From Gossypium raimondii (taxonomy: Eukaryota; Streptophyta; Magnoliopsida; Malvales; Malvaceae), in NCBI RefSeq assembly GCF_025698545.1, contig NC_068570.1, positions 1,302,001 through 1,366,000 on the forward strand: DNA of 64,000 bases. Direction: 5' to 3'. This document shows, in pieces, positions 13,740 through 25,800 of the stretch. The position numbers and the translations under genes are program-made. The notes under the pieces are model-generated. The model did not search any database. It saw nothing but the letters and a program-made list of their open reading frames with translations, and was not told the DNA's origin. The stretch's first letter is position 1, and every line of letters starts with the position of its first letter.

Positions 13740-14317
13740 ATTTTTCAACACTCAAACACCTTATCTGCAACAATAAAAAGAAAGCACCCAAATTCAGAAA
13801 AACTTCATATAAACGACAACAATTTAGCACATTCAATAATTCAGCAACAGATTCAGACCACTTAAAAGGGTTTCAATACCAAGTAAAAGTTCTAAATGAA
13901 ACAGCTTTCATCAATGGAAGAATCAAAATGAAAAACAACAAATTCTAAAAAGAAACAAAGGAAAGAATGTTCCTATGTATGAATTTTAAAGTTGAAGCAA
14001 AGAGAGTTAAAAAGAGGGGGGGGGGTATCTTGGAAACAAGATAGAGCCGAACATAAACTCCATGAAGAAGAAACACTCACTTGCCTGTGTCATCATGAAT
14101 CAACGTGAGTCTTTTATTTTATTTTTTTCTTTTTCACTTCTTTAACTGTTAAATACTAAATAATGATAATATATTCTTCGGTTATGGCTTTTTTACCTAT
14201 AAGGTCCCCCTTTGTCAACTTTTATTTAGTTTTGGGATAAGGCAACATTTGATCTCTGAATTTGATATTTGTTAGGCATTTATGTTCAGCAACCCGAAAA
14301 CTAGGTAAGGTTCGGGT
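13740..14317. other. 5' flank of the DUF547 gene
   Basis: Contains the expected 5' UTR and promoter of the minus-strand DUF547 gene. A G-run of nine bases at about 14018-14026 and pyrimidine-rich minus-strand sequence fit a leader region. No TATA box was assigned and no other gene is seen. Confidence 0.4.
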
Positions 14318-14957
14318 TAGGGGTGTTCATTCGGTTAACCGACCCGAAATTACTATAACCGAATTAACCGACCTTCCAAAAATTTTAACCGTTAACCGAA
14401 CCAATTTTTTTTTTAAAAAAATTAACCGAACCGAAATTTTTTCGGTTAATAAGGTCGGTTAACCGAATTAACCGAAAATTATGTATTTTTTATTTTTGAT
14501 TAAAAATTACCCGAATTACCCGAATTACCCGAATTAACCGAATTAACAGAATTAACCGAATTACCGAAAAATACCCGAATTACCTGAATTTTTTTATTTT
14601 TAAAATTTAAAAAATTTATAAATTATTAAAGTAAATTGGGTTTTAGACTTTAGTAAATTGAGTTGTCTTTTAGTTTTAGTTTTATTGGATTGGGTAATTG
14701 GGTAAACTTTAGTTTTAGTTTTATTGGGTTGGGTAATTGAGTTTGAGCTAGGTTAGATAATTTTATTTATTAATTTTTTCGGTTAACCGAAAATTTTCGG
14801 TTAACCGACCGGTTTCGAACCGAATTAACCGTTAACCGAAAAATCATAAAAAAATTAACCGACCCCCGACCGAAAAAATTCGGTTAACCGACCGATTAAC
14901 CGAATTCGGTCGGTTAACCGAATTTTTTCGGTTTTACCCGAATTGTGCACACCCCTA
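14318..14957. mobile_element. Non-autonomous hAT-type element rich in CGGTTAACCG
   Basis: A 640-bp element bounded by TAGGGGTGT at both ends in inverted orientation (left TAGGGGTGTTCATTCGG, right complement TAGGGGTGTGCACAATTCGG). It is flanked by a perfect 8-bp target duplication GTTCGGGT at 14310-14317 and 14958-14965, the hallmark of hAT insertion. The interior is built from repeated 'aaccgaattaacc' words and many CGGTTAACCG palindromes, so it can fold heavily on itself. No transposase is encoded. Confidence 0.88.
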
Positions 14958-14965
14958 GTTCGGGT

Positions 14966-15270
14966 TGCCTACCTGCGACCCAGATAGGGCCTACCGGTCG
15001 TATACATGCAAGCCTTACGGAATGAAGCTCGCAAAGGGTGTTTGCAAGGAAGCTTGCAGACCTAGCTCGCACAGGACAAGAGGAGTTCGCAAGGGGAGCT
15101 CGCAGGAGCCCAAGGAGTGTCCAGCATGCGGCCTAGAGCAGAACACGTATCCAGCATGCATAGAGTCTGTTAAGAGCGTCAATTCTAAGAACAGTAGCTA
15201 TGTATATAAGGATTCAATTGTCCCCTCTAATGGGACACAACGAACAAATTACTCAACAATATTTTTTTAA
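14966..15270 (+). other. GC-richer block, possible LTR fragment
   Basis: About 300 bases with more G/C than the surroundings, with repeated 'agctcgca'/'gttcgcaagg' words and a TATATAAGG box near 15203 followed by a C/T-rich start-like stretch. An open frame runs through it (101 codons) but resembles no protein I know. The layout looks like the promoter part of a retrotransposon LTR; no gag or pol sequence is nearby. A gene fragment is the alternative. Confidence 0.3.
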
Positions 15271-16369
15271 TTTGGTTCCTAAATTTAGAAACTTTCACAA
15301 TTTTGGTCAATGTAATTATATGACACTTTGAGATTATGCCACGTGATTAATTAATTTTTTTTATAAAAATTATTAATTTTAGGTGATGATGTGGTAAAAT
15401 ATAAGAGAGCCACGTCATCGGATCAAAATTTGAAAAAAAATGTCAAGTTTCAAGGTTAATATAAACAAAAAAGCTGAGGGACTAAGTTGGAAAAAGGTTA
15501 CCAAAATTCAAGGACTAAATTTCACACGGGATTCTTAAATTATGGGTTAAATTCTAAATTGGGTATCTAAACTTCAACTTTTTTCAATTTAGTCATCAAA
15601 TTACTATTAGATCAACTGTTAGCTTTGACATTAAATGTAAAAAAATCACATGTTGGGTTATTATATATATATATACATATGGTAATGAATATAATGATGG
15701 GTTATTGAATGTTGGTTTTTTTTAATAATTGGAAAGTAATTTATGGATTGAATTTTGTAGGAAAAAGCTGCACAAATCACATGTTTGCCAACTAAACATT
15801 TTTAAAAAATACTTATAATATGTTTTTATTAATGTAAAACATTAATAATATTGATGCAATAAATTATTAGAATTGTAACACATTGTATTTTGGGTAAATT
15901 TTAGAATTTCCAAAAAAAAAACACAATACTTCAGGAAATACAGTTGACCTATATATTTTTATTTTTGAATAAAACCTATACCATTTGAGCTATATATTTC
16001 CTTTTAAGAAAACTTATGCATTGACTCTAATTAGATTTATTCGGTCTAATTATGGTTTTAGTCACTCTACTTTGCTAAAATTTATGGTTTAATTCGTCTA
16101 TTTCAACCTGGCATAATTTGATTTGTTTGCTTTTAATAATGTTATTAATAGATTAAACTAATAACACTTTTATTTGGTCACAAAATTAGGGTCACGTGGA
16201 AATCCAATCAAACCGTGTTCAATAAACAATAGATTTATACGTCATAGAATGTTTAATATTAAAAAAAAAATCATATTATCACTTTAACAAAAACAATTAA
16301 CAATGTTATTAATTTGGACCTATTAATAAAATTATAAAAGGTAAAGTGTGACCAAATTATGTCATTGTG

Positions 16370-16550
16370 TGACATAGTAGTTGCTCACCCCATCCCTTAA
16401 TCATATGGTCAAAGGTTTGATTTGATCCCGCTCATGAAATGAAACACATTTTGTAGCCAGCTGTTTACTTTTTCGGAGAGCACTTATGGCGAGGGAATTA
16501 GTTATTGCTACCAGAAGTGGATACCCTGATTTCAACCAAAAAAAAATTAA
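16370..16550 (+). mobile_element. SINE-like element
   Basis: Begins in a tRNA-like stretch with a B-box-like GTTTGATTTGATCCC, continues through a distinctive body (GAGCACTTATGGCGAGGGAA, CTACCAGAAGTGGATACCC) and ends in an A-run at about 16537-16550. This is the layout of a plant tRNA-derived SINE. One copy, recognised by structure rather than by a known name. Confidence 0.45.
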
Positions 16551-16679
16551 AATAGAAGGATTAAATCTCAATTTTCAAGATAATAAAGGGATTAAATGCA
16601 TAACTAAACCTTTTTTTTTATATTTTATTTTATAGATTTTTCTTGTTTCATGATTAACATTGGGATGATTAATACAATA

Positions 16680-16750
16680 CGTTTCAACGCGCTCGAACCC
16701 ACGTCCTTTTGCATAACAATAATATCAATGTCAATTGAGTTAGGACTCAC
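16680..16750 (-). mobile_element. Truncated SINE-like copy
   Basis: On the minus strand it carries GGGTTCGAGCGCGTTGAAACG, a B-box-like core shared with the copies at 17.3, 18.0, 22.8 and 48.5 kb, but lacks the conserved 'cctcctatttat' body. Confidence 0.4.
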
Positions 16751-17228
16751 TCGACATAATTTTATTACAAGATATCTTTGATTTTTTTAAAAAATTTTAT
16801 TTTGTGATATGCATAAATGAAATGGACGCACCACCCATAAGCATGTGATGGCGACTATTAAACTAAAATAATTAATTAATACATTTTAATTTAATTTAAT
16901 TTAATTTGTTATCATTATTAGCTGTTGGGAATTCAGTCAATTCTTCACATTTTTTAAATAATGGATTCCCAATGGTTTTTATTATAATAATTATAATAAA
17001 ATTATTAATTTTATTTTTATTCTTTGAGAAGATGATTTTATCATTGTTAATTGACTACTGAGGTTGATAATAGACCTACTACGAACAAGCCAATTGGGTT
17101 TGGACAATTAAAGCAGACAACTTATATATATAATAATAATAATTATAAAATATTTTGGAATAAGTTATAATAAAATGGAATGATAGATTATGAAAATGAT
17201 TAGTGAAATTAAAATAAAATTATAGTTT

Positions 17229-17360
17229 TGTTGGCTGAGTCTTAGCTTAATTAGTATGGGTATTGTTGTCAATGTAAGAGACGTCGTTTCAAGTACACTG
17301 AAGCGCACTATCCTCCTATTTATAGGTTGGGGAGAGACTAGACATTGTACCCAAAAAACA
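17229..17360 (+). mobile_element. SINE-like element, plus copy
   Basis: Reads TTAGCTTAATTAGTATGGG (A-box-like), then GTTTCAAGTACACTGAAGCGC (B-box-like), then CTATCCTCCTATTTATAGG and a short A-rich end. The order matches the minus-strand copies elsewhere in the window. Confidence 0.5.
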
Positions 17361-17929
17361 AAACAGATATGATTAGAATTTGTTATAAAATTATTCAAAA
17401 AATATATATAATTTTCTCATTACATTTTAATGTCTAATAAAAATTAAAAATCAGTAACGGTTAAATTAGTTCTTAATGTAACATACGTGGCATTTAATTT
17501 TGCATATTTATTGATTTTAATTTATTAAATATTTTTGATTTCATGTAATTAATTTAAAGAAATGTAATTTAAAATGAGTATAAATGTAATTTCAGTTTTA
17601 ATAAAATATTCTAATATTCTAAATTTAACAATAAAAATAAATTATTTTTAAAATGATTATTTTAAATGTATTTTTACAAAAAAATATTAATGTTAATTTC
17701 CTATTTTATGGAACTTTGTTATTTCTCTTAATTTTTAAATAAATTGTTACTAACACTAAATTTAATCAATACTTTTTATACATAATATATATATGTGACA
17801 TTAGAAAATAACCCAATATTAACTATAGTTTGGCAGAAACTTTTTTATTAACTATTTTTTCTTTGAAGATAATTATTTTGTTTCTTTTGAACAATCTTAT
17901 TATAGGTTATAATCATTTCTGCTCATTTT

Positions 17930-18060
17930 GACACAATATCTAGAATTACCCATAGCCCTCCTCAACTCATAAATAGGAGGATAATGTATTTCAACACACT
18001 CGAGCCCATATAATTTTATATTAACAAAATATCTATATCAATCGAGCTAAAAGTCAATCA
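17930..18060 (-). mobile_element. SINE-like element, minus copy
   Basis: The complement carries GGCTCGAGTGTGTTGAAATAC followed by TTATCCTCCTATTTATGAG and GGGCTATGGGTAATTCTAG, the same body as the other copies of this small retroelement family. Confidence 0.55.
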
Positions 18061-19435
18061 GTAAAATTAACTATTTTGTTGAACCATATAATGATTAGAT
18101 TGTAGTACATTTTGAACCATATATATTGAGTTAATAATTAATGTAAAAATGTGGTAACGTGCTTAATAAGTTACCAACCATACATGTGTTAAAAGATGTT
18201 AGATTAAACTGGTTGAATAAACGGCTCATTCATACTTACATGCTTTTAAAAATATGTCTAATTAAAATTATTCAATAACATTAGATTGAGATTAGAATTG
18301 AGTTATAAATTTGTGTGAGAATTAAAATGTAAATTTACCGTTATATTAGCTTATAATTTTTCATTTTCTAAAAGGATTTAATTAAATTTTATTATTTTAA
18401 AAGGTTAAAATGGAATTTTATCATGTATTTTATAACTTTTTAAGGGACTGAAACATAAATTTTGGAGGGATAGAGCCATTGCCAATGCCTCATTCTAGCG
18501 CTCAAGGGTAACCACCTGATCCTTGCAAAGGGGGAAGGGTGACGAAAAAGGTGTGTCTTCAACAGGGACAAAGCCAGAAAATCATTTTGCCATCTTTAGG
18601 GGCAAAATGCCAACACTTGTCCTTTATCTATGCCCTTGGTCTCCAAGATGACGATCAAGTGAACGGTGAGGATGTTTCTAAAAAAACAATGAATGCTAAA
18701 AAAAAACCTTATAATTTAAAGAAAAATTTTTCAAGAATGAAGAGATAGATGATTGTGATGTTATTAGATTAAACTAAACCCGATTTAAACACATTAAAAT
18801 GTTCTAAAATCGAATATTAGTCTGGCCCAACTTGATTAGCTAGTTTACCAATCTCTTAGATGATGAGATATCAATCTCATGAAATCTAATCAAAATTGAA
18901 ATTCTTGATTATGTTATCAATATTTGATTAAACTAATGGGGTTTACATCACATCTCCATAATACAACAATAAAAACAAAGATAATAAATTAGATTATCAA
19001 TTCAACAATCTCAAAGAAATCACAATTATTGATTATTATTATTATTATTAATCTCCACCAACTTATAGATTTATCCTCTTATTAATTAAACAATTTTAAA
19101 AAAAATCTTTTCATTAATTATTAATTAATTATGCCATTGTTAATTGTTGTTAGGAGCAAAGTTGTAAATGACAAAGGAATTGGATCAATGGGGGCCATAG
19201 TGGAAACATGAAAAAGATGAAACAGCTTCTTCTTTAGCATCATTGGATGAAGTTGCTACCAAACATTACTTCTTTTTTCATTATAAACAAACATATTGGG
19301 ACCTACCAATTTACCATCCTCTCCTTTCCATATATATATATATATATATATCAGTGTTTGTAATGATTCGATTAACAAAGTCGGATGGTCATCCATTAAA
19401 ATTTTAGGTCTAATTTTGAGATTTAATCCTTATAC

Positions 19436-19466
<31 letters not shown>

Positions 19467-20687
19467 TACTTTTATAATGTTTTTAGGATACAAAGTCAAC
19501 TTTCATAATGTTATTAATAGGTCTAAATTGATAACGCTGTTAACTCTGTTTTAAAGTGATGACGTGGATTTTATTTTATTTTTGTAAAAATAGTTGTCCA
19601 AACTATCTTTACTGTAAGAGAGTTTTCAATAAAAGGATTACATTATCATTTTAATGACAACCATTAGCAATGTCAACAATTTTACATCTATTAATAAAAG
19701 TGGAGAAGTTCAATTATGTCAAATTAAAGTAAAAAGATTAAATTTCAAATTTTAACATAGTAGAAGGCCTAAAACCACAATTAGATTAAAACTTTACATA
19801 TTTAGTTAATTGAAACATTATGGTAAAAAGTAGACACGTCAATTGGTGGATCAAGTTGGTTTTGGGTCCGATCAATTAGGATAAGATTAATTCGAGGTTT
19901 TTGAGTCAATTTTAAACTTAGGTCATTTCGGGTTCATTTCATTCGAATTTGAGATTCATTTTTTTTGTTTTTAATCATTTTAAGTTCATATAAGGTAAGA
20001 ATTTATAGATCTAATAAAAAGTTCAAACAAGTTATGAAAAAAGCGTGAAATGGAAGTCCAAAAAGTAGACATGTCAATTGGTGGATTAAGTTGGTTTTGG
20101 GTTCATTTCATTCGAATATGAAATTTTTTTTTCGTGTTTTGATTATTTCAAGTTCATATAAATTTCGAGTTTGAATGAGATGGATTCAAGTAATTAATAT
20201 TTTTATACCCAAATCAGATTGAATCAAATTTGAGTCGGTATTAGTGAAATCAAACTTTTGGGATAAGATAAGAATGTATAGATGTAATATAAAGCTCAAA
20301 CAATTTATGGAAAACGCGTGAAATGGAAGTCTAAAAAGGTAGGTCCATGGTTGAGCCCCCAAAAGAGAAATATAAGTAAATAGATTGAGAGACAAGGGGA
20401 ATCATTGATAGGTGTAATCAACAACGTGACTATTCAGTACATCCCCATCAATATTTTTGCCATTGGTCTGGTCCTGTATTAGAAGGGCTTCAAACAAGGT
20501 CAAGAAATAAAGGAAATGATGGTCCAAGACCATAATACCCTACCAACACATATGCCTATATACAACTTATATAGGGCTCTAAAGCTTAGTCAATGTGGAC
20601 ATGTGGGCACCTTTTCCTTGTGAAATGAAATAACATCATTTGTCATGCTCCTCAAAATCATTGTACTTCTTTCACCAAAGCTGCCAT

Positions 20688-20723
<36 letters not shown>

Positions 20724-20960
20724 CATAATAATTTGAAGCAAGGTGGTAAAATTGAATGTTAGAAAATTCAGAGATTTATCAATTAGTTTTCCTGAGGGAT
20801 TTTCGACTCTTTTAAAAGAAGTTTGTGAAGTTTTGAGAACCAACGGATTCAATAATATAGACGGTATTGTATTCTCAAGGTATATATATTCCATTTTAAC
20901 CTTGAGAATTCTTTCATAGAGAAGTTTTTGAAGTATTATTTGTGCCTCTAAAAGCTGTAT

Positions 20961-21430
20961 CTAGGGATGGTAAAAAAAACTAGACTTCGCAGGTTCTGAC
21001 CCAACTCGATCTAATAGGGTCAAATTTTTTTTTTTGTTTTTGGAAATTGGTTTTGGGTTAGGTCTAATTCTTCAATTAGTAGGGTCAGGTCAGGTTTAGA
21101 GAAAATCCACCTCGCCCCAAGATATTTACCAAAACACCCTTTACATATAATATTAGTTTAAAATATATATAATAAAATTTATATTAGTATTTCTCTAACA
21201 TAACTATACCTATAAAAGAATTAATAGTATCATTAAAAAATATTATTATTAATAAAAAAATAAAAAGTTAAAAACTATGGTATATCAAGTTAGAGCTAAG
21301 TATATCTTTGATTTTTCGAGGTGGGTAAATTAACATTTAATTTTTAGTCGGGTCTAGTTATGTTGAGGATAAATCTGTAGAGGTCAAGATGGGCAAAAAA
21401 ACAACTCTACATTGCCTTGTTATCATCTCT
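20961..21430. mobile_element. Non-autonomous hAT-type element
   Basis: Inverted ends CTAGGGATGGTAA (left) and TTATCATCTCT (right) enclose 470 bp of AT-rich non-coding DNA with 'gggtcaggtcaggtt' and 'cggg' words. Flanks AGCTGTAT (20953-20960) and AGCCGTAT (21431-21438) fit an 8-bp target duplication with one mismatch. There is a 2-nt offset between the two termini, so the exact ends are uncertain. Confidence 0.6.
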
Positions 21431-22711
21431 AGCCGTATCAAGTGAGAGCACCTCATCCACTAAGCATATCTCATATTTGTGCTTGTTAGAATATATTACC
21501 ATTTGAGCTTAACAATCATTAATTTCAACATTAAGGAAGAGATATAATAGAATGTAAACACTAAAATGAGAAATTAGTGATGATTCAAGTTAACCAATAC
21601 TTCAAGCAAAACATTAAGCATATAGGAATTAGTGTGAATGTGAAAGGGAATAGATCATAATCAACAATGTCTTGAGTATTGAAGACATCAAAGATCAAAA
21701 AGGCATAGGCATCAAAGGTAAGTGGTCCTACTGTCTATGGAAGCTACAAATCAGTCCATTCCCATGGGTTTTTGGAGTCTTTTAGGTTTTCAAGTAGGAG
21801 AGTCAAGCCAAAATAGAAAAATTGGATAAGCAAATTGGCAATGGGGGGTTGATACAATAATCCATATCCTCATAAAAAAAAAGGGCAAAAACAACTAAGT
21901 GAAAAAAGGTATATATCTTTTATTAAGTGGCATGAACCAAAAGCCACATTGGGTTGGGGCTGAAAGTAAAGTTTAAGTATGATTGCTTTTACACAACCCC
22001 AACTTTGTCCCTAGAAATATCATCATTGCAAAAGACATTCGTAAGTCTTCAGTTTTATCCAAACTTGATTCCATCAATTTGATCATAAAATGTCATAGGC
22101 AAAAGATTGAACTCAAATTGGCTCGTACGTGAATTAACTCAAATTTAAAACAATATGAATCGAAATTCAAAATGAACTAACAAGTAATTCGAAATTATCT
22201 AAATATGAAATAACCAAAACCCTTAATGACCCACAATGGTGTATTTTAGCATTGTGTTTTAGAGTATATTTAGGGGCGTGCATTTTTTAATTTTAACAGA
22301 ATTAACCAACCAAACCGAATTAGTTTAGTTAATCGATTAGTCAACGAATCTAATTCAGTTAGGGATCAATTGAAGGTTTTTAAAAATTTTAGTTATTGAT
22401 TAATTCATTTTGAAACTAAGTAATTAACATTAACCAATTAGTCAAAATTATTGTTAATAATAAGTCGAATATATTAGAGATAGGTCCAATACGTTGCAGA
22501 AGACCAATATATAAAAATTAATGGATTTATAAATATTTTTATAATAGGTGTAAAAATATCAAAACTAAAGTATTTGAAAAAAAACTAAAATTAAACTAAA
22601 AAGTCAACAAAAAGTAAAAATGTAAACAAATTAAAGTACAAAAAAATTTAATATTTTTAGTATAATGTTTGTTATCGTGTTATTTATTTTTTATCAAACT
22701 TATTTTTTTTG

Positions 22712-22835
22712 AAACAATATTTAGAACTACTCATAACTCATCTCCAACTCATAAATAGGAAGATAATTCGCTTCAACGCACTCGAACCCACGTTCTCTTG
22801 TATTGACAACAATAGACTCGATTGGCATGTCTATT
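22712..22835 (-). mobile_element. SINE-like element, best-preserved copy
   Basis: The complement carries an A-box-like start near CCAATCGAGTC, a clear B-box-like GGGTTCGAGTGCG, then TTATCTTCCTATTTATGAG and GAGTAGTTCTAAATATTG. This copy shows the family consensus most clearly. Confidence 0.58.
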
Positions 22836-23685
22836 TAATTTATTAAAACATGTTTTAGTTAATCACATTTTATTATATTTTATCAATATACCTAAACTTT
22901 ATTTTAACAATCTTATTTTCTAGTTTAGTTTCATGGCACAAGTAAAACAACTACAAAGCTAGCTTTAGCTTGTATCTTGTTATTTTCTTGGTTTTGCCTA
23001 AGAAGAACCAACACCCATAACTAGTTTGCCACTCACTCCACTTCACATGAGCATTTTAGATTCATAACATCTAATCCTAGACATTAAAGGATTTCCAAAA
23101 GAAACAGGTTGCTTTCTTCTTCTTTTTTCCTTGTTTTATTTACCACCCATTTTGTACTCTAATGAGAGCAAAGTTAGATCTAATCTTTGCATTGAAATCA
23201 TCAATGAGGGAAGATTGTTGTTTTTGAATTAAGAAAACAAACGGTAAATATACTTTTTCGATATTTGGACTTGGCTTCAAGGTTCAATTAAGTACTAAGG
23301 ACTTGACCTCAAAGTTTAATTTGGTAGTTAAACTTTTTTTGGTTTAATTAGGTATATGAATTTGGCTTCATGGTTCAAATAAATCATTTAATGTATGTGC
23401 TAATTTAGATCAAAAAGTCAAAATTCAAGTACTAATTTGAACAAAATAAACTTGTTTAAAATTAAGTTCAAATACAAAAATGTATATTTGCCCGATAACA
23501 AACAACCAAACCCAAAATAATTAGCTTGAATTGACCCGAACTTAATTAGAAAAATCTTCAAACCTAGGTAATCTGAACCTAAAAAGGCTCCAACCTGAAC
23601 TTAACTAAAAGAATATAATCTGAACCTAAAAAAGCTCCAACCTGAACTTAGCTAAAAGAATATAATCTTCAAAATTAGATAAAAA

Positions 23686-23710
23686 TGCGGTGAGCGTGGA
23701 TCGAACACGC

Positions 23711-23753
<43 letters not shown>

Positions 23754-23758
23754 CCCGC
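23686..23758 (-). tRNA. tRNA-Phe (GAA), intact nuclear-type gene
   Basis: The minus strand encodes a complete 73-nt tRNA starting GCGGGGATAGCTCAGTTGGG, with anticodon loop ACTGAAGATCT (anticodon GAA, Phe), T-arm GCGTG-TTCGATC-CACGC and discriminator A. The acceptor stem pairs 5' GCGGGGA with 3' TCACCGC, with one non-canonical pair. B box GGTTCGATCC-like and A box TAGCTCAGTTGG are present. A five-T run follows immediately downstream on the minus strand and can end Pol III transcription. The sequence is the nuclear, not the plastid, type of tRNA-Phe. It is the best-preserved member of a local array of five tRNA-Phe-related sequences. Confidence 0.96.
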
Positions 23759-24179
23759 CAATGCTTTCTAGAACTGTGCTTAAACAAATATATTTTATCT
23801 TCACTCCCTCCAATGTATACCCTAATGTCTACCATTCGAAGCCCTAGCTATAACACTTAATACAGGTCTAAGTGTTCTACAGACTAAAGCTGGACTCGAC
23901 TTCAATTTATGAGTGATACAGATCACACTGTAAAATATTGATGCCAGATTTTCACTTAACAAGATCATAAATATTATTATCACAAATCAATTATATAAAA
24001 CAACACATCAATACGATAATTAATCTTAATATTCAGGATCGAAGTCAAAATTTTTCATATTAAGAGGCAGAAATTAAATTATAAATTTTTCGAAATTGAG
24101 ATATATGAAATTTTATCATTGTATTAACTTATACCTTCACAATTTTATAACACGATTTTACCATCAAAGAATAGAAAAG

Positions 24180-24600
24180 GAAAGCGATGGGAGTTCAAAC
24201 CAGAACTGTCAATGAGCATTTTTGCATCTTTTCCTTCGTTCATTCGGTGACGACGACTGGTTTAGGATTTGAAGTCAATGACATGTTGAATCACTTGCGA
24301 AGATTGACTAAGACGAAGGCGAAGGAGATCCGATCATGGAAGGAGAGAAAGAGATCAGCCGTGAAGTGTGGCGTTGCCGCCGATAAGAAGAACACGGCGG
24401 AGGAAGAGGAGAAAGTAGCGCCATTGAAATGTACAGATCGAATAAGACGAGGGCGAAGGAGATCCTATCATGGAAGGAGAGAAAGAGATCGGCCGTGAAG
24501 TGTGGAGTTACCGTCGAGGAGAAGAAGAACACGGCGGAGGAAGAGGAGAAAGTAGCGCCATTGAAATGCGATTGGCGCCTTCTGCCCAATTAACCAATTA
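24180..24600. repeat. Array unit 1 (promoter/exon-like repeat, internally duplicated)
   Basis: First of five related GC-richer segments that alternate with tRNA-Phe sequences. Conserved words are GATCATGGAAGGAGAGAAAGA, GGCGGAGGAAGAGGAGAAAG and GCGCCATTGAAATG, ending in ATTGGCGCC. Within the unit a segment of about 134 bp is repeated in tandem (24327 onward and 24461 onward). Open frames on both strands cross it but share no protein similarity I recognise. Read on the minus strand it could be an old promoter plus leader exon. Confidence 0.6.
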
Positions 24601-25609
24601 AATATTTTCCCGCTTTAACAGAAAATCTACCTGAAGCCGTTCAGTTTTTCTCTTTAAACAACTGCTGAAATTCATATTTTGATGCATTATGATGCTAAAA
24701 TTTAAATTTAAATTTATGTATTTTAATTTAATATAACTTGATATTTTATTTTTATTGTGGGATTATTTAAAATAGTTAATATAACAGTAAATTTTAATCT
24801 ACATCCATAATTCAATTCGATTAATTTAAAATCAATTTATTTTAATCTGATTTTATTATAAAAATTTATAATTTGAATTTATTTAACTTGAATTCAGATT
24901 TATCTAAACTCAAATTCACTTGAATTCTAAACAATTTAAATCTAAAATAATTTGAATAAATAACTTAAAATGATATAAACTCAAATAAAAAAGAAAACCA
25001 AACCTCAAATTTGAATAATCCAAACTCAAAAAACTAAAATTTTAAATTTTTAAAAACTCGATCCAAAACCAATTTAACTTAAAATGATCCAAACAGAAAG
25101 TGACTGAAATAAAAAATAATTTAAAATAGTTACAAATAAATCCAAAAATACACCAGCTTTAGAATTTAAATGATTCAACCTCAAAACTACAAAATTTAAA
25201 AATACCATTACCCCAATTGACTCGATGAACCAAAAAAAGAGCTAAAGCCTTAAATCTACCTTAGTCTGAAAACCAATAAAAACAATAAAGATATCCAAAA
25301 AAAAAAATAAAGCTGGAAAAATTTATAACCCAAATTGACTCAATGAAGCAACACAAATGAATGCTACAGCTTTTGAAAATTTAAATCCTATTTGCAATTT
25401 CTCCAATGAGATGCTAAATTCAAATTTTCATCTGCCCTGACTACAATTTATCTACAGACTAATTTTCATTTAACAACATTATCATATTATTAGATTTTAC
25501 AGTCGATCGTAGCTGATTAAATTTTTCCTATCACCTAGAAATTTAGGGAGGTTGATAAAAATTGAAAGGATTTAAAAAGAAATTTAAAAACAAAAAAAAA
25601 AAATCAAAG

Positions 25610-25800
25610 AAGAGAGTACCTAAGAGATGAAAGTTCAAACCAGAGAGTCAATGACGTCGATAAACTTGCTAAGGCAACGGAGACGAAGGCAAAGAAAGCT
25701 CCGATCATGGAAGCAGAGAAAGAGAATCGGCTATGAAGTGTGGAGAGATGAAGAGGAAGAAGAAACATGGCGGCGGAGGAAGAGGAGAAAGTAGCGCCAT
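25610..25800. repeat. Array unit 2
   Basis: Related to the segments at 24.2, 28.0, 28.7 and 30.6 kb, sharing GAGAGTACCTAAGAGATGAAA, GATCATGGAAGCAGAGAAAGA and GGCGGAGGAAGAGGAGAAAG. On the minus strand its left edge reads TTAGGTACTCTC, a 5' splice-site-like AG|GTACTC. No tRNA copy directly attached. Divergence indicates age. Confidence 0.55.

Larger units (their letters stand above)
15271..23685. other. Gene-poor repeat-rich interval
   Basis: No coding exon, splice-supported frame or RNA gene recognised on either strand over about 8.4 kb. What I can identify are SINE-like copies (16370-16550, 16680-16750, 17229-17360, 17930-18060, 22712-22835), a hAT-type element (20961-21430), AT dinucleotide runs near 19330, 19442 and 20690, and the start of another 'taggggcgtgcat' element near 22272 whose other end I cannot find. 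The rest is AT-rich unassigned sequence. Confidence 0.55.

Noticed and set aside
14965-15270. Cys-containing 101-codon open frame, looked like a small Cys-rich protein
   Set aside because: Cysteines are irregular and the region looks like LTR promoter sequence with short internal repeats; kept only as a possible LTR fragment.
19296-20894. Open frames containing IYIYIY runs
   Set aside because: These are translations of AT dinucleotide microsatellites.
24187-24589. Overlapping open frames of about 100 codons on both strands
   Set aside because: They cross a tandemly repeated non-coding unit, the frame is not kept in the sister units, and no domain is recognisable.
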